Assembly: GCA_028703945.1 (NCBI GenBank)
Contig: JAQVLW010000017.1
Location: 3,361-38,610 of the forward strand
DNA from: Aliarcobacter sp.
GTDB taxonomy: Bacteria > Campylobacterota > Campylobacteria > Campylobacterales > Arcobacteraceae
DNA length: 35,250 nt
Reading direction: 5' to 3'
Below the pieces are notes generated by a model, which was given only the letters and a program-made list of their open reading frames with translations, did not search any database and was not told where the DNA came from. Shown here in pieces: positions 18,398 to 27,909 of the stretch (positions are counted from its first letter, which is position 1; every line of letters starts with the position of its first letter). Position numbers and translations under genes: made by a program.

Positions 18398-18766
18398 TTA
18401 TAATACCTCCGGTGCAAGTGAAACGATTTTCATGAAACCTGAATATCTAACTTCTCTAGCAACTGGTCCAAAGATTCTTGTTCCAACTGGTTCTCTTTTT
18501 GCATCAAGAATAACCGCTGCGTTGTCGTCAAATCTAATTAATGAACCATTTTCTCTTTGAACTTCTTTATGAGTTCTAACAACTACTGCTTTAACAACTT
18601 GACCTTTTTTGATCTTACCAGTTGGTAGAGCTTTTTTAACTGAAGCAACAATAACATCACCAACAGTTGCGTATCTTCTTTTAGAACCACCTAAAACTTT
18701 GATACACATAATCTCTTTAGCACCTGTATTGTCAGCTACGTTTAATCTTGTAAAACTTTGAATCAT
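18398..18766 (-). CDS. rplN: 50S ribosomal protein L14
   Basis: 122-residue protein at the subunit interface. Diagnostic segments are [18 protein letters not shown] at the N-terminus, [11 protein letters not shown] in the middle, and [13 protein letters not shown] near the end. Its start overlaps the end of rpsQ by one base. Confidence 0.97.
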   Translation of the reverse strand: MIQSFTRLNVADNTGAKEIMCIKVLGGSKRRYATVGDVIVASVKKALPTGKIKKGQVVKAVVVRTHKEVQRENGSLIRFDDNAAVILDAKREPVGTRIFGPVAREVRYSGFMKIVSLAPEVL

Positions 18767-19017
18767 TATTTAACTCCTGTAGCTACAATTGTCTTTAATC
18801 TAAAAGATTTAGTTTTTGACAATGGTCTACACTCAACAGCGATAACACTATCTCCAACATTTAATTCATTTTTTTCATCATGAATTAAATATTTTTTAAA
18901 TCTTTTTACAGTTTTGTGATATTTTGGATGCATAACTGATCTTGTAACTAGTACAGAAGCAGTTTTATCACCTGATCTTTTTACCACTACACCTTGAATC
19001 TCTCTTTTATGTGTCAT
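18766..19017 (-). CDS. rpsQ: 30S ribosomal protein S17
   Basis: 83-residue OB-fold protein that binds 16S rRNA early in assembly. [19 protein letters not shown] and [19 protein letters not shown] are typical of S17. Stop and start are shared with rplN (TAATG-type junction). Confidence 0.97.
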   Translation of the reverse strand: MTHKREIQGVVVKRSGDKTASVLVTRSVMHPKYHKTVKRFKKYLIHDEKNELNVGDSVIAVECRPLSKTKSFRLKTIVATGVK

Positions 19018-19027
19018 ACTTAGATCC

Positions 19028-19219
19028 TTAGTTAGCTTTTGCAGCAGTCATAGCTGTTTGAATTTTAGCGATGTCTTTTTTAGCAACTCTTAATTCAGAC
19101 GTATTCGTTAACTGCATTGTTTTTAGCTTAGCTTTTAATTCAAAAAGAAGCACCTTTTTCTCTTTTAATAATACTTGAAGTTCATTCAAGTTTTTGTCTT
19201 TTAAATCAGTATAGTTCAT
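19028..19219 (-). CDS. rpmC: 50S ribosomal protein L29
   Basis: 63-residue two-helix protein near the polypeptide exit tunnel. [20 protein letters not shown] and the basic second helix ([12 protein letters not shown]) match the family. Its first 14 bases overlap the end of rplP. Confidence 0.95.
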   Translation of the reverse strand: MNYTDLKDKNLNELQVLLKEKKVLLFELKAKLKTMQLTNTSELRVAKKDIAKIQTAMTAAKAN

Positions 19220-19631
19220 TTTCGCTATCTCTTGTTACAATTTTAGTTTTAAATGGTAGCTTGTGCATTGCTAAAGTTAAAGCTTCTCTAGCTAATTCAT
19301 CAGATACTCCAGCCATTTCAAAACAAATTCTTCCAGGCTTAATGTTCATAACCCATTTATCAACAGAACCCTTACCTTTTCCCATTCTTGTTTCTAATGG
19401 TTTAGCAGTAAGTGGTTTATCAGGGAATACCATAATCCAAACTTTTGCTTGTCTCTTAACTTTTCTAGTCATCGCAATTCTTGATGCTTCGATTTGTCTT
19501 GAATCAATTCTACCGTGTTCTACAGCTTTAATACCGATATCTCCGTATGCTAAAGAGTTTCCTCTATGAGCCATACCTCTATTTCGGCCTTTCATCATTT
19601 TTCTAAATTTCGTTCTTTTAGGCATTAACAT
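19206..19631 (-). CDS. rplP: 50S ribosomal protein L16
   Basis: 141-residue protein near the A site and essential for peptidyl transfer. It starts [24 protein letters not shown] is nine bases from the first ATG (19631), so this start is preferred over the ATG at 19625. [20 protein letters not shown] and [12 protein letters not shown] are family signatures. Confidence 0.97.
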   Translation of the reverse strand: MLMPKRTKFRKMMKGRNRGMAHRGNSLAYGDIGIKAVEHGRIDSRQIEASRIAMTRKVKRQAKVWIMVFPDKPLTAKPLETRMGKGKGSVDKWVMNIKPGRICFEMAGVSDELAREALTLAMHKLPFKTKIVTRDSENELY

Positions 19632-19633
19632 AA

Positions 19634-20338
19634 TTATTTACCTCTTTTCTTAGTTGGTCTTCTTTTAGGTTTAGAAGAAGTGTCTTCAGCTTTTTCAGTT
19701 GGGATACCTTTAGCTAATACTTCACCTTTAAAAATCCAAACTTTGATACCAATACAACCATAAGTTGTATGAGCTTCAGCAAAACCATAGTCAATTCTAG
19801 CTCTTAAAGTATGTAAAGGAACTCTACCTTCTAAGTACCACTCAGTTCTAGCCATTTCAGCTCCACCTAGTCTACCAGAAACAGATACTTTAATACCTTT
19901 TGCTCCGCCTTTAAGTGCATTTTGCATAACTCTTTTCATAGCTCTTCTAAATGCAACTCTTCTTTCTAATTGTTGAGCAACATTTTCAGCTGATAATTGT
20001 GCAGAAGTTTGAGGTTTTCTCTCTTCTTTAATATTAACAGCGATTTCTTTACCAACTAATTTTGAAAGTGCGTCTTTTAGTTTTTCAACATCTGCACCTT
20101 TTTTACCGATAATAATACCAGGTCTAGCAGCTACAACTGTAACTCTAACTTTTTTTGCAGTTCTTTCTACGATAGTTTGAGCAATTCCAGCATAGTATAA
20201 TTCTTTTTTAACATACTTTCTGATTTTGTCATCTTCTGCAACATTTGCTGGCATTGTTTCAAATTTAGGAAACCATCTTGATTCCCAATTTCTATTAATA
20301 CCTAATCTTAAACCTATTGGATTAACTTTTTGACCCAT
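19634..20338 (-). CDS. rpsC: 30S ribosomal protein S3
   Basis: 234-residue mRNA-entry protein. It starts [20 protein letters not shown]. The type 2 KH domain contains [17 protein letters not shown], and the C-terminal domain has [21 protein letters not shown] basic tail ([13 protein letters not shown]) ends the protein. Its start overlaps the rplV stop by one base. Confidence 0.97.
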   Translation of the reverse strand: MGQKVNPIGLRLGINRNWESRWFPKFETMPANVAEDDKIRKYVKKELYYAGIAQTIVERTAKKVRVTVVAARPGIIIGKKGADVEKLKDALSKLVGKEIAVNIKEERKPQTSAQLSAENVAQQLERRVAFRRAMKRVMQNALKGGAKGIKVSVSGRLGGAEMARTEWYLEGRVPLHTLRARIDYGFAEAHTTYGCIGIKVWIFKGEVLAKGIPTEKAEDTSSKPKRRPTKKRGK

Positions 20339-20670
20339 TATTTATCTCCTTTAGTTGCAGCAGCTACTTCAATCATAATATGTGCAGTTGGTTTGTGCTT
20401 TGGAGAAGCAGAACCTCTTGCTCTTGGAGTAAATCTCTTAAGAACTGGACCTTTATCAACTCTAGCTGATACAACTACTGCATCAACTGGATCTAAACCT
20501 GCATTTGCTACAGCAGATGCAATAACTTTAGAAATAATTCCAGCAGCTTTATTTGGAGTAAATTGTAAAGATGCGATTGCATACTCTGCATTCATTCCCT
20601 GAACTTCTCTTGCAATTAATCTAGCTTTAATTGGAGAAAGTCTAATAAATTTTAATATTGCTTTAGCCAT
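20338..20670 (-). CDS. rplV: 50S ribosomal protein L22
   Basis: 110-residue protein lining the exit tunnel. [20 protein letters not shown] and the ending [20 protein letters not shown], which holds the tunnel-protruding loop region, are typical. Two bases separate it from rpsS. Confidence 0.97.
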   Translation of the reverse strand: MAKAILKFIRLSPIKARLIAREVQGMNAEYAIASLQFTPNKAAGIISKVIASAVANAGLDPVDAVVVSARVDKGPVLKRFTPRARGSASPKHKPTAHIMIEVAAATKGDK

Positions 20671-20672
20671 TC

Positions 20673-20948
20673 TTATGCCTTTCTTTGAACAGAACCTTTA
20701 TGGCCCTTAAATGTTCTAGTTGGTGCGAATTCACCTAATTTATATCCAACATGGTTCTCAGTAACGTTAACTGGAACGAAGTTTCTTCCATTGTGCACAT
20801 TGAAAGTTAATCCGATCATATCTGGTAATACAGTAGATCTTCTTGACCAAGTTTTAATTGGTTTTTTATCATTAGCTTCATTAGCTTTGATAACTTTCTT
20901 CATTAGGTGTGCGTCTACGAATGGACCTTTTTTTATCGATCTTCCCAT
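20673..20948 (-). CDS. rpsS: 30S ribosomal protein S19
   Basis: 91-residue protein of the 30S head. [38 protein letters not shown] and [15 protein letters not shown] [18 protein letters not shown] are diagnostic. Confidence 0.97.
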   Translation of the reverse strand: MGRSIKKGPFVDAHLMKKVIKANEANDKKPIKTWSRRSTVLPDMIGLTFNVHNGRNFVPVNVTENHVGYKLGEFAPTRTFKGHKGSVQRKA

Positions 20949-20957
20949 CTTAAACCC

Positions 20958-21785
20958 TTACTTCTTTCTTTTTGAAATGATTAGTTTATCACTAGCTTTT
21001 TTCTTTCTAGTTTTATAACCTTTAGTTGGCATACCCCATGGAGTAACAGGATGTCTACCAGAGTTAGTTTTACCTTCACCACCACCATGAGGGTGATCAA
21101 TAGGATTCATTGCTGAACCTCTAGTTTGAGGTCTAATACCAAGGTGTCTACTTCTACCCGCTTTACCAATTACCATATTTGAGAAATCTTCGTTTCCAAC
21201 TACACCAATTGTAGCTATACAAACACCAAGAATTTTTCTCATTTCACCAGATGGTAATCTCATGATAACATATTTGTCTTCTCTACCCATAATTTGAGCA
21301 TATCCACCAGCAGATCTAGCGATTTGTCCACCTTTTCCTGGTTTCATCTCAATATTATGTACCATTGTTCCAACAGGAATACTTAATAATCTCATTGCAT
21401 TACCAGGTAAGATATCAAGTCCAGATTCAGCAGCTTGTACTTTATCTCCAACTTTTAATCCAGATGGTTGAATGATATATCTTTTATCACCGTCTAGGTA
21501 AGTAACTAAACAAATTCTACAGTTTCTATATGGATCGTATTCAACAGTTGAAATTGTACCTTCAACACCGAATTTATCTCTTTTGAAATCAATAATTCTA
21601 TATAATTTTTTAGCACCTGCTTCTTTGTGTCTAGATGTAATTCTACCGTTATTATTTCTACCAGCATTTGCTTTTACTCTTACAAGTAAAGATTTTACAG
21701 TTGGTTTAGAAGTAATATCTGAAGTATCCATAACAGACATAAATCTTCTTGCAGGAGTTATTGGTCTAAATTTTTTAATTGCCAT
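20958..21785 (-). CDS. rplB: 50S ribosomal protein L2
   Basis: 275-residue protein essential for subunit joining and peptidyl transfer. OB-fold and SH3-like domains are followed by the conserved C-terminal [18 protein letters not shown], which includes the histidine important for activity. The tail ([20 protein letters not shown]) is basic as usual. Confidence 0.98.
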   Translation of the reverse strand: MAIKKFRPITPARRFMSVMDTSDITSKPTVKSLLVRVKANAGRNNNGRITSRHKEAGAKKLYRIIDFKRDKFGVEGTISTVEYDPYRNCRICLVTYLDGDKRYIIQPSGLKVGDKVQAAESGLDILPGNAMRLLSIPVGTMVHNIEMKPGKGGQIARSAGGYAQIMGREDKYVIMRLPSGEMRKILGVCIATIGVVGNEDFSNMVIGKAGRSRHLGIRPQTRGSAMNPIDHPHGGGEGKTNSGRHPVTPWGMPTKGYKTRKKKASDKLIISKRKK

Positions 21786-21796
21786 CTATAATCCCC

Positions 21797-22078
21797 TTAA
21801 GCTGAAAGGTTCGCAATTGCTGCGCCCTCTGGTAATGTTACATAGAATTTTTTGAAATCAGGTCTTTTACCTATTTTCCCTTTAAATCTTTTTACTTTAC
21901 CATTTTGTCTTAAAGAATTTACTTTTGAAGGAGTTACTCCAAAATATTCTTTAAATACTTCTTTTAAACCGTTTTTAGTCATTCTTGGACTAGTTTGAAC
22001 AACGATTACACCATTTTCTTGAAGCTCAATTGTTTTTTCTGTATATAATATTGCTTTAATATCTGTAATATCTGCCAT
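21797..22078 (-). CDS. rplW: 50S ribosomal protein L23
   Basis: 93-residue exit-tunnel protein that docks trigger factor and [20 protein letters not shown] at the start and [20 protein letters not shown] in the loop are typical, although the N-terminal motif is more diverged than in most bacteria. Confidence 0.94.
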   Translation of the reverse strand: MADITDIKAILYTEKTIELQENGVIVVQTSPRMTKNGLKEVFKEYFGVTPSKVNSLRQNGKVKRFKGKIGKRPDFKKFYVTLPEGAAIANLSA

Positions 22079-22079
22079 C

Positions 22080-22691
22080 TTAAGCCTCTTTTGTTAATGC
22101 ATCAAGTACTGATTTTTCAATAAGTACTGAGTGGTATGCAGCAATTAAATAAGCGTTAACTTCTTGCTTTTCAACCATATAACAGTTTTTAATGTTTCTA
22201 AACGCTAAATAAGTTTTCTCATCAATTGTATCACATACAATTAATGTATCTCTTTTGTTTATTTTACTTAAAACTGCAACTGCTTCTTTAGTTTTTCCTG
22301 ACTCAAGTCTAATTGAATCAACAACAAATAAAGTACTATTATTTGCTTGAGCATTGATAGCATATTTTAATGCTAATGCTTTTTGTTTTTTGTTAACTTT
22401 TTGGTTATAGTTTCTTTTAGTAGGTCCAAATGCTTGACCCCCACCAACGAATAAAGGAGATCTTTTTGAACCCCATCTAGCTGCACCAGAACCTTTTTGA
22501 GCTTTAGGTTTTTTACCACCACCGCTTACTTCTGCTCTTGTCTTCGCTCTTGCTGTATTTGATCTTAATGCTGCTAAATATGATTTAACATACAAGTATA
22601 AGTTGTGAGAATTAATCTCTTCATAACTTGCTGGTAAAACTACTTCACCATTATTTTCAAATTTTTCATTTAATACTATTGCTTTGCTCAT
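22080..22691 (-). CDS. rplD: 50S ribosomal protein L4
   Basis: 203-residue protein; its long internal loop reaches the exit tunnel and includes [20 protein letters not shown] and [17 protein letters not shown]. In E. coli L4 represses its own operon through the S10 leader. It overlaps rplC by four bases (ATGA), so translation is coupled. Confidence 0.97.
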   Translation of the reverse strand: MSKAIVLNEKFENNGEVVLPASYEEINSHNLYLYVKSYLAALRSNTARAKTRAEVSGGGKKPKAQKGSGAARWGSKRSPLFVGGGQAFGPTKRNYNQKVNKKQKALALKYAINAQANNSTLFVVDSIRLESGKTKEAVAVLSKINKRDTLIVCDTIDEKTYLAFRNIKNCYMVEKQEVNAYLIAAYHSVLIEKSVLDALTKEA

Positions 22692-23263
22692 TTAGCAACC
22701 TTTACTTTTCCTAATGCTCCGTTTGGACCAGATACTGAACCTTTTAGAACTAAAATTCCAGTTTCAGCGTCAAATGAAATAACATCATTTTTAACAGATA
22801 CATTTGTATTTCCGTATTGCCCTGGCATTTTTTTACCTGGCTGAACTCTACCTGGCCATTCGCAGTTACCGATTGAACCAACTCTTCTACCCATTCTGTG
22901 ACCATGAGATGCTCTACCACCCGCAAAATTCCATCTTTTAACAGCTCCAGTAAACCCTCTACCTTTTGTTTTAAAAGTTGTTTTTAACGTTTGTGCTTCA
23001 CTTAATCCAGAAACATCTAAATCACCAGCTTCAGCGTTTGCTACATTCATTGTTGCAAATCTGTTAAACTCTTTAGATAAGTTATATTTTTTTTGTATAC
23101 CTTCGATAGCTTTGTTAAATTTTTTACCATTGCTATACGATACAATTGCTACACCGTCAGTCACTTCACACACTTTAGTATCAAGAACTTTTAAAAGTGT
23201 AACAGGAGTACTAGGAACAGAAACTGTTCTACTCATACCGATTTTTTGAACTATAAATTCCAT
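22688..23263 (-). CDS. rplC: 50S ribosomal protein L3
   Basis: 191-residue protein that organises the peptidyl-transferase region. The central loop [20 protein letters not shown], followed by [14 protein letters not shown] and KKMPGQYGN, is diagnostic. Confidence 0.97.
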   Translation of the reverse strand: MEFIVQKIGMSRTVSVPSTPVTLLKVLDTKVCEVTDGVAIVSYSNGKKFNKAIEGIQKKYNLSKEFNRFATMNVANAEAGDLDVSGLSEAQTLKTTFKTKGRGFTGAVKRWNFAGGRASHGHRMGRRVGSIGNCEWPGRVQPGKKMPGQYGNTNVSVKNDVISFDAETGILVLKGSVSGPNGALGKVKVAK

Positions 23264-23281
23264 CTATATTACCCTTTCTTC

Positions 23282-23596
23282 TTATTCTTGACCCATAGAT
23301 CTAACTTCAACATCAACTTCAGGAGCTAAGTCAAGTTTCATTAACGAATCTACAGTATCTGGAGTTGCAGCTATAATATCAATAATTCTTGAATGAACTC
23401 TGATTTCAAATTGCTCTCTAGAATCCTTATTTACGTGAGGACCTTTAATAACTGTATATCTTCTGATTTTTGTAGGAAGAGGAATAGGACCTCTTAAATC
23501 AGCACCAGTTCTTTTAACGGCTTCAACAATTGAAGCAACACTTCTGTCTAAAACTCTATGATCATAAGCTTTAAGCTTTAATCTAATCTTTTCCAT
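23282..23596 (-). CDS. rpsJ: 30S ribosomal protein S10 (NusE)
   Basis: First gene of the operon. The 104-residue protein begins [20 protein letters not shown] and contains [21 protein letters not shown]10 belongs to the 30S head and, as NusE, also links ribosome and RNA polymerase through NusG and NusB. It starts at ATG with AAAGGA about six bases upstream and a leader of about 60 bases. Confidence 0.97.
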   Translation of the reverse strand: MEKIRLKLKAYDHRVLDRSVASIVEAVKRTGADLRGPIPLPTKIRRYTVIKGPHVNKDSREQFEIRVHSRIIDIIAATPDTVDSLMKLDLAPEVDVEVRSMGQE

Positions 23597-23642
23597 TTTT
23601 TTCCTTTAAAGAACTCGTTAGATGCGCATAAATGCACCCTAA

Positions 23643-23655
23643 CCACATTTAGTGG
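23643..23655 (-). promoter_or_regulatory. Hairpin at the 5' end of the S10 operon transcript
   Basis: CCAC-TAAAT-GTGG begins at the predicted transcription start, so the mRNA may carry a 5'-terminal hairpin. A second imperfect hairpin (TTAG...TGCAT-TT-ATGCG...CTAA) fills the remaining leader before the ribosome-binding site. The leader is far shorter than the E. coli S10 leader. Confidence 0.45.
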
Positions 23656-23661
23656 ACGCGG

Positions 23662-23690
23662 ATTATAACTTAATAGTAGTTAAATGTCAA
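23662..23690 (-). promoter_or_regulatory. Consensus sigma-70 promoter of the S10 operon
   Basis: On the minus strand TTGACA (23690-23685), a spacer of exactly 17 bases, then TATAAT (23667-23662). Both boxes match the consensus fully. Predicted start near 23655, about 60 bases before rpsJ. Confidence 0.93.
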
Positions 23691-23781
23691 GTATTATGGG
23701 GCTTCGTAGAAAAAGTTCCTAATTTTATTTCCTTTTATAAAGGACTGTAATGATAGTTTATGAAGTAAAATAAGTTCTAAT

Positions 23782-23803
23782 TAAGAATAAGAACTTATTC
23801 TTA
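23782..23803. repeat. Perfect inverted repeat upstream of the S10 promoter
   Basis: TAAGAATAAG (23782-23791) and CTTATTCTTA (23794-23803) flank AA. It overlaps the stop codon of the decayed dehydrogenase on the minus strand. There is no clear T-run on either side; it may be the worn terminator of that gene or an operator. The bases between it and the S10 promoter (23691-23781) hold nothing I recognise. Confidence 0.5.
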
Positions 23804-24040
23804 TTCTTGATAAAATCCGGAGAAAAGCAAAATATCATCATTATTTTTGTTTTCTGAATTTTTTATTATTAAATCTTTTAAGATTTCTCCTACACTTGGT
23901 GTAAATGTCATTCCTAGCCATCATAAGCCCATTGTTCTTGTACTCTTATTTCTTCCAATTAAGGGCATATCATTTGGCGTTAGTGGTCTAAACCCATTCT
24001 ATTCAACTATATCTTGTATTTTAAATTGTTGTATATTACA
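23801..24040 (-). pseudogene. Decayed C-terminal remnant of a D-amino-acid dehydrogenase-like (DadA/DAO family) gene
   Basis: Read on the minus strand, one frame gives NGFRPLTPNDMPLIGRNK, then TRTMGL, stop, WLGMTFTPSVGEILKDLI, and a polar tail ending at TAA (23803-23801). This matches the C-terminal signature of FAD-dependent D-amino-acid dehydrogenases (WxGxRPxTPDxxPxIG, then GxGxxGxTxxxxxGxxLxDLI). Two single-base nonsense changes are visible: TAG at 24001 where Trp is expected, and TGA at 23923 where Gly is expected. Further stops lie upstream of 24040, and the rest of the gene (usually over 400 codons) is missing. Between 24041 and 24187 I see no gene, only AT-rich sequence. A plus-strand reading frame over the same bases is a shadow. 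Confidence 0.75.
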
Positions 24041-24187
24041 GGGTTACATTCAATTTTTTGACAACAAGGAGAAAAATTCATAGTTAGTATAATTATCTTT
24101 TGAATAAAAATATTCATTAATATCATTAATACTTGAGCTGTTTATTACATCACGACATTTATTTTATTACTATTATTAAATTATTAT

Positions 24188-24676
24188 TTATATGAAGTAT
24201 TTTAAAGCATTATCTTTTAGTTTTTTAAAAATCTCATCAAAAGAAGCTGAATACACTCTTGTTCCACCTAAAGTTGATATAAAATTTGTATCTCCAAGCC
24301 ACCTTGGAAGCATATGATAGTGTACATGTTGTTCTATTCCAGCACCTGCTGCACGTCCTAGATTCATTCCAATATTTACACCTTCACATGGCATAACTTC
24401 TTTTAAAAGTCTAACTCCTTGACGCACGCGGATACTCATTTGTATCCAAACATCATCTTCTAAATCTTCAATATTTGAAGTATGAAAAAAAGGAATTACC
24501 ATCATATGACCAGGGGAATATGGAAATTTATTCATTACAACATAACAATATTCATCAGCAAATAAAACTTGCATTTTTTCATCAGCTATATTTTTAGAAA
24601 TATGACAAAAAACACAACCCTCTATTTTTTCCTCACTAACATAATCATATCGCCATGGTGCGTATAAATGTTCCAT
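24188..24676 (-). CDS. HIT-family hydrolase or dinucleoside polyphosphate phosphorylase
   Basis: 162-residue histidine-triad protein. The triad HVHYHM gives His117, His119 and His121 inside GIEQHVHYHMLPRW; His119 is the expected nucleotidylated residue. CVFC (21-24) with a later His suggests a structural zinc. The segment LPRWLGDTNFISTLGGTRV after the triad is like that of Ap4A phosphorylases such as the mycobacterial enzyme, so breakdown of Ap4A or a similar dinucleotide is the best guess. It is the last gene after murF, with 14 bases between. Confidence 0.85.
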   Translation of the reverse strand: MEHLYAPWRYDYVSEEKIEGCVFCHISKNIADEKMQVLFADEYCYVVMNKFPYSPGHMMVIPFFHTSNIEDLEDDVWIQMSIRVRQGVRLLKEVMPCEGVNIGMNLGRAAGAGIEQHVHYHMLPRWLGDTNFISTLGGTRVYSASFDEIFKKLKDNALKYFI

Positions 24677-24690
24677 TTTTATCCTAGATT

Positions 24691-26127
24691 TTATATAAAA
24701 TTTGGTGCATCATTTGCAAATAAAATCAAATCACCAGCTCTTGTTGTTTTTGCTAAAGTTGCTTCCATTAGTGTTTTATCTTTTAGCACATAAACTTTTT
24801 CTTTATCTATATTTGCACTAAATAAATGAGTATTTAAACTTCCTGTTAATATTACAAAATCAAAAGTTTTATTTATTTCTTTTGCCAAAAGTATATTTGC
24901 TTCATCTGTTGATTCAACAAGCCCTGGAGTTATGATTACTTTTCTTCCTGTATGAGTTGAACAAATATTTACAGCTTCAAGCATACCTGTTAAATTTCCA
25001 TTAAATGAATCATCAATGATTATTTTTCCACCAGCTTCAATTTTTTGAAGTCTATGTTCAACTTGTGGAAGAGTACATAATGCCATTTTTATTTCATTTA
25101 TACTCATACCTAAATAATGAGATACTAAAATAACTGCTGTTAAATTTATAGCATTAAAACTTCCTAAAATTGGAGCATGGAAATGTTCGATATTTCCTGC
25201 AACTTCAACATCAAACCAAATTCCATCTAAATTACTTTTTGTAATATGCAAATTATTTGGATATTTTGTAATAGCTGGATACGGTTTAATGGGAACCGAT
25301 TCATGAACAAATCCCATTTTCATTTTTGGAGATTTTAGAATTTCCATTTTTGTATGAATTATATTGTCTAAGGTTTTAAAATACTCAATATGTTGTTCAC
25401 CAACACTTCCAATAACACAAATATCAGGTTCTAAAAACATTGTGATTTCTTCAATATCACCTTTTACTCTTGCACCTGCTTCTGCTATATATATTTGTGT
25501 ATCAAGTGGAATATCTTTATTTACATCAAGAACAATTCCTGCGATTGTATTTACACTCCTTGGTGTTTTATAAGTTTTATATTTCTTATTTAACACATAA
25601 TACAAATAATTTTTAATTGATGTTTTTCCAAATGATGCTGTAATTGCAACTGTTTTTAAGCCTACAATACTTTGAAACCTTTTTTTTGCTTTATGTTTAA
25701 AAGAGATAAAAAATATTTTTTCCATTATTGAAGAAATAACATAAACCAAAATCAAAGGAATAAAAATAAACATATTTGTACAATCAAGATTTGCTAAACA
25801 AAGTGCTGTCATTGCAAATGTTATAAAAAGTAATATTGCTAAAAATCTTTTTACCCTTACTGTTAATACAAGTTGTTTATCTAATTTTTTATTCCATAAA
25901 ACAAAACTTGTCATATATATAAGATAAAAATAAACAGCATAATAAGGTTCAGGAATAATATAAAAAAGAATTATTGGAGATAAAAAATATGTAATATGCC
26001 ATTGCCATTTATGGTGTTTAAATACAACTCTATCTAACTTATAGTTATACCATTGAAGATTAGTAATTAAATACCAACCTAAACTCATTATTAAAATAAT
26101 GTGCGTAATAATATTAAAGTATTCCAT
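24691..26127 (-). CDS. murF: MurF: UDP-MurNAc-tripeptide D-alanyl-D-alanine ligase, membrane-anchored type
   Basis: Mur ligase that adds the D-Ala-D-Ala dipeptide made by Ddl to the peptidoglycan precursor. The first 145 residues hold about four hydrophobic segments (for example HIILIMSLGWYLI and YFLSPIILFYII), an N-terminal membrane region also known from Campylobacter MurF. The catalytic part starts at AITASFGKTSIKNYL (ATP-binding loop) and continues with YIAEAGARVKGDIEE, the LGSFNAINL domain boundary and IIIDDSFNGN. The ATG at 26127 is preferred over GTG at 26142, which lacks a ribosome-binding site and overlaps the hydrolase gene more deeply. Its start overlaps the hydrolase gene by 14 bases. 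Confidence 0.88.
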   Translation of the reverse strand: MEYFNIITHIILIMSLGWYLITNLQWYNYKLDRVVFKHHKWQWHITYFLSPIILFYIIPEPYYAVYFYLIYMTSFVLWNKKLDKQLVLTVRVKRFLAILLFITFAMTALCLANLDCTNMFIFIPLILVYVISSIMEKIFFISFKHKAKKRFQSIVGLKTVAITASFGKTSIKNYLYYVLNKKYKTYKTPRSVNTIAGIVLDVNKDIPLDTQIYIAEAGARVKGDIEEITMFLEPDICVIGSVGEQHIEYFKTLDNIIHTKMEILKSPKMKMGFVHESVPIKPYPAITKYPNNLHITKSNLDGIWFDVEVAGNIEHFHAPILGSFNAINLTAVILVSHYLGMSINEIKMALCTLPQVEHRLQKIEAGGKIIIDDSFNGNLTGMLEAVNICSTHTGRKVIITPGLVESTDEANILLAKEINKTFDFVILTGSLNTHLFSANIDKEKVYVLKDKTLMEATLAKTTRAGDLILFANDAPNFI

Positions 26128-26833
26128 TTTCAATTCTCTCACTTATATTTTTTGCATTTTTTGCAAAGAAGAAATGATCACCATCATAAGATGTAAAAGT
26201 TGATTTTTTTAGTAATGATGCCATTTTTTTACCAGATTCTAAAGAAGTTGCTGTATCTTTTTCTCCCCAAAAAACTAAAGCATTATTTGGAAAGTTTGAA
26301 AAATATAATGAAAAATCTTCATTTACAACATTTTTAAAAGTTGTATACATATTTTCACTCATTATGTTTACATCTTTACTTCTAAATCTTTTTGTAATAT
26401 TTCTTAAACCTAAAGCATTAAAAACCTTTGCAAAAAAGATTTTTGCTTTTACATCAAAAGGTTTTTCTTCTAAAATTCCAGCACTACTTAATAATACTAG
26501 ATTTTTTGGATTTAATAAAACTGCAACTTTTCCACCATAAGAGTGACCTGCAATTATATCTTTTGAAGATGATACAAGTTTTAAAAATTCATCAACAATT
26601 TCGGCATAATCTTTTGTTGTTAAAACATAATTATTTAAACTTTTTCCAAATCCTGGTAAATCTATATAAATATGTCTAAAATCTTTCAAATAAGGTGAAA
26701 ATACATTTTTCATAATATCCTTATTTGAACCCCAACCATGTAAAAAAATTATATCTCTTTTACATGATGGATTTACTATTTCATAAGAAATATCAAAATT
26801 TTTATTATCAACAATCAGATTTTTTGTTGCCAA
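26114..26833 (-). CDS. Alpha/beta-fold hydrolase
   Basis: 239 residues. An oxyanion-loop motif FLHGWGSN near residue 31, the nucleophile elbow IIAGHSYGGK (Ser near 98), a late acid in FWGEKDTATS and the catalytic His in DGDHFFFAK complete the triad. The substrate is unknown. The gene sits between ddl and murF, as the corresponding hydrolase does in Campylobacter, so a link to cell-wall precursors is possible but unproven. It starts at TTG with AGGA nine bases upstream, three bases after the ddl stop. Confidence 0.85.
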   Translation of the reverse strand: MATKNLIVDNKNFDISYEIVNPSCKRDIIFLHGWGSNKDIMKNVFSPYLKDFRHIYIDLPGFGKSLNNYVLTTKDYAEIVDEFLKLVSSSKDIIAGHSYGGKVAVLLNPKNLVLLSSAGILEEKPFDVKAKIFFAKVFNALGLRNITKRFRSKDVNIMSENMYTTFKNVVNEDFSLYFSNFPNNALVFWGEKDTATSLESGKKMASLLKKSTFTSYDGDHFFFAKNAKNISERIENGIL

Positions 26834-26836
26834 AAC

Positions 26837-27880
26837 TTATTTTCCTTTAGTAGCTTGTATTTTATTCACATATTCATAAGTTATTGGAATATGTTTTTTT
26901 CGTGGAAGTGTAGTTGCCACATCATTAAATAAAGTTGCAAAATCTTGGAATAGATAATTTGCCATAGACCCAGGAATTGAATTTATCTCATTTAAATATA
27001 CAGTATCATTTACAACGAAAAAATCACATCTAATGATTGAACCTTCAAATAAAGTATTATAAAGTCTTCTAAATGACTCTTTTATCTCTTCATTTAATTT
27101 TTCTCCCAAATCAACTTCTAAAGCTTTTGAAGTTCTTGAAAAATCTAAATATTTTTTATCAAAATCTAAAAACTCAGCTTTTTGTGGCTCTTCAATAATA
27201 GAGAATCTAAACTCTCCATTTACTTTTGTTCCAGCTAAGTTATACTCTTTTACACCACTTATAAATGGCTCAATTATAATTGCATTATCAAATTCATATG
27301 CAACATCTAAAGCATATTCTAACTCTTCTTGATTTTTTACAATTGAAACACCAATTGAACTCCCAAGTTTTACAGGTTTTAAAATAACTGGGAAAGAATC
27401 AACAGTAACTTTTTGCCCTTTTGTAAAATATTTATAATCTAAAGTATTAACTCCAACACTTGAAGCATAACCTTTTGTTAAAAATTTATTTGAACTAACA
27501 ACACAAGCTTCAGTTCTTGGAGCAATAAACGGAATATTATAAAAATCTAAAACAGATGATAAAATCCCGTCTTCTCCATCTCCACCATGAGAAAGGTTTA
27601 AAACAACATCATAATCAATACTTTGTTCTTTTGAAAAAAGTCCACCTTTTTTGTAAAAGCCACCTTTTTGAAAATAAATCTTGTCAAATTTTTTGTATTC
27701 ACCTGAACTAAACAGTTTTGATTTAATAATATTAGTTGGAATAAGATATAAATCTCGCGATGCATCTAAAAATAAATAAATTAATTCGTCATTATTTAAT
27801 ACATCTTTCATAGCAATTGAACTTACTATTGAGATTTCATGTTCAAAACTTATTCCACCAAAAACTATAGCTATCTTCAT
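26837..27880 (-). CDS. ddl: D-alanine--D-alanine ligase
   Basis: ATP-grasp enzyme that joins two D-alanines for peptidoglycan. Starts KIAIVFGGISFEHEISIVSS (N-terminal substrate site); NLSHGGDGEDG matches the LHGxxGEDG motif; ILKPVKLGSSIGVSIV is the ATP-grasp loop; YLNEINSIPGSM carries the metal-binding Glu and Asn. 347 residues from the ATG at 27880, with AAGGA just upstream. A TTG one codon earlier is too close to that site. It lies between ruvA and the hydrolase gene. Confidence 0.95.
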   Translation of the reverse strand: MKIAIVFGGISFEHEISIVSSIAMKDVLNNDELIYLFLDASRDLYLIPTNIIKSKLFSSGEYKKFDKIYFQKGGFYKKGGLFSKEQSIDYDVVLNLSHGGDGEDGILSSVLDFYNIPFIAPRTEACVVSSNKFLTKGYASSVGVNTLDYKYFTKGQKVTVDSFPVILKPVKLGSSIGVSIVKNQEELEYALDVAYEFDNAIIIEPFISGVKEYNLAGTKVNGEFRFSIIEEPQKAEFLDFDKKYLDFSRTSKALEVDLGEKLNEEIKESFRRLYNTLFEGSIIRCDFFVVNDTVYLNEINSIPGSMANYLFQDFATLFNDVATTLPRKKHIPITYEYVNKIQATKGK

Positions 27881-27909
27881 CAAATTCCTTTTTTATAAAT
27901 ATATTTTTT

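Noticed and set aside
23847..24083. Plus-strand 78-residue reading frame in the gap upstream of rpsJ
   Set aside because: It is the antisense of the minus-strand dehydrogenase fossil, has no ribosome-binding site and no family pattern.
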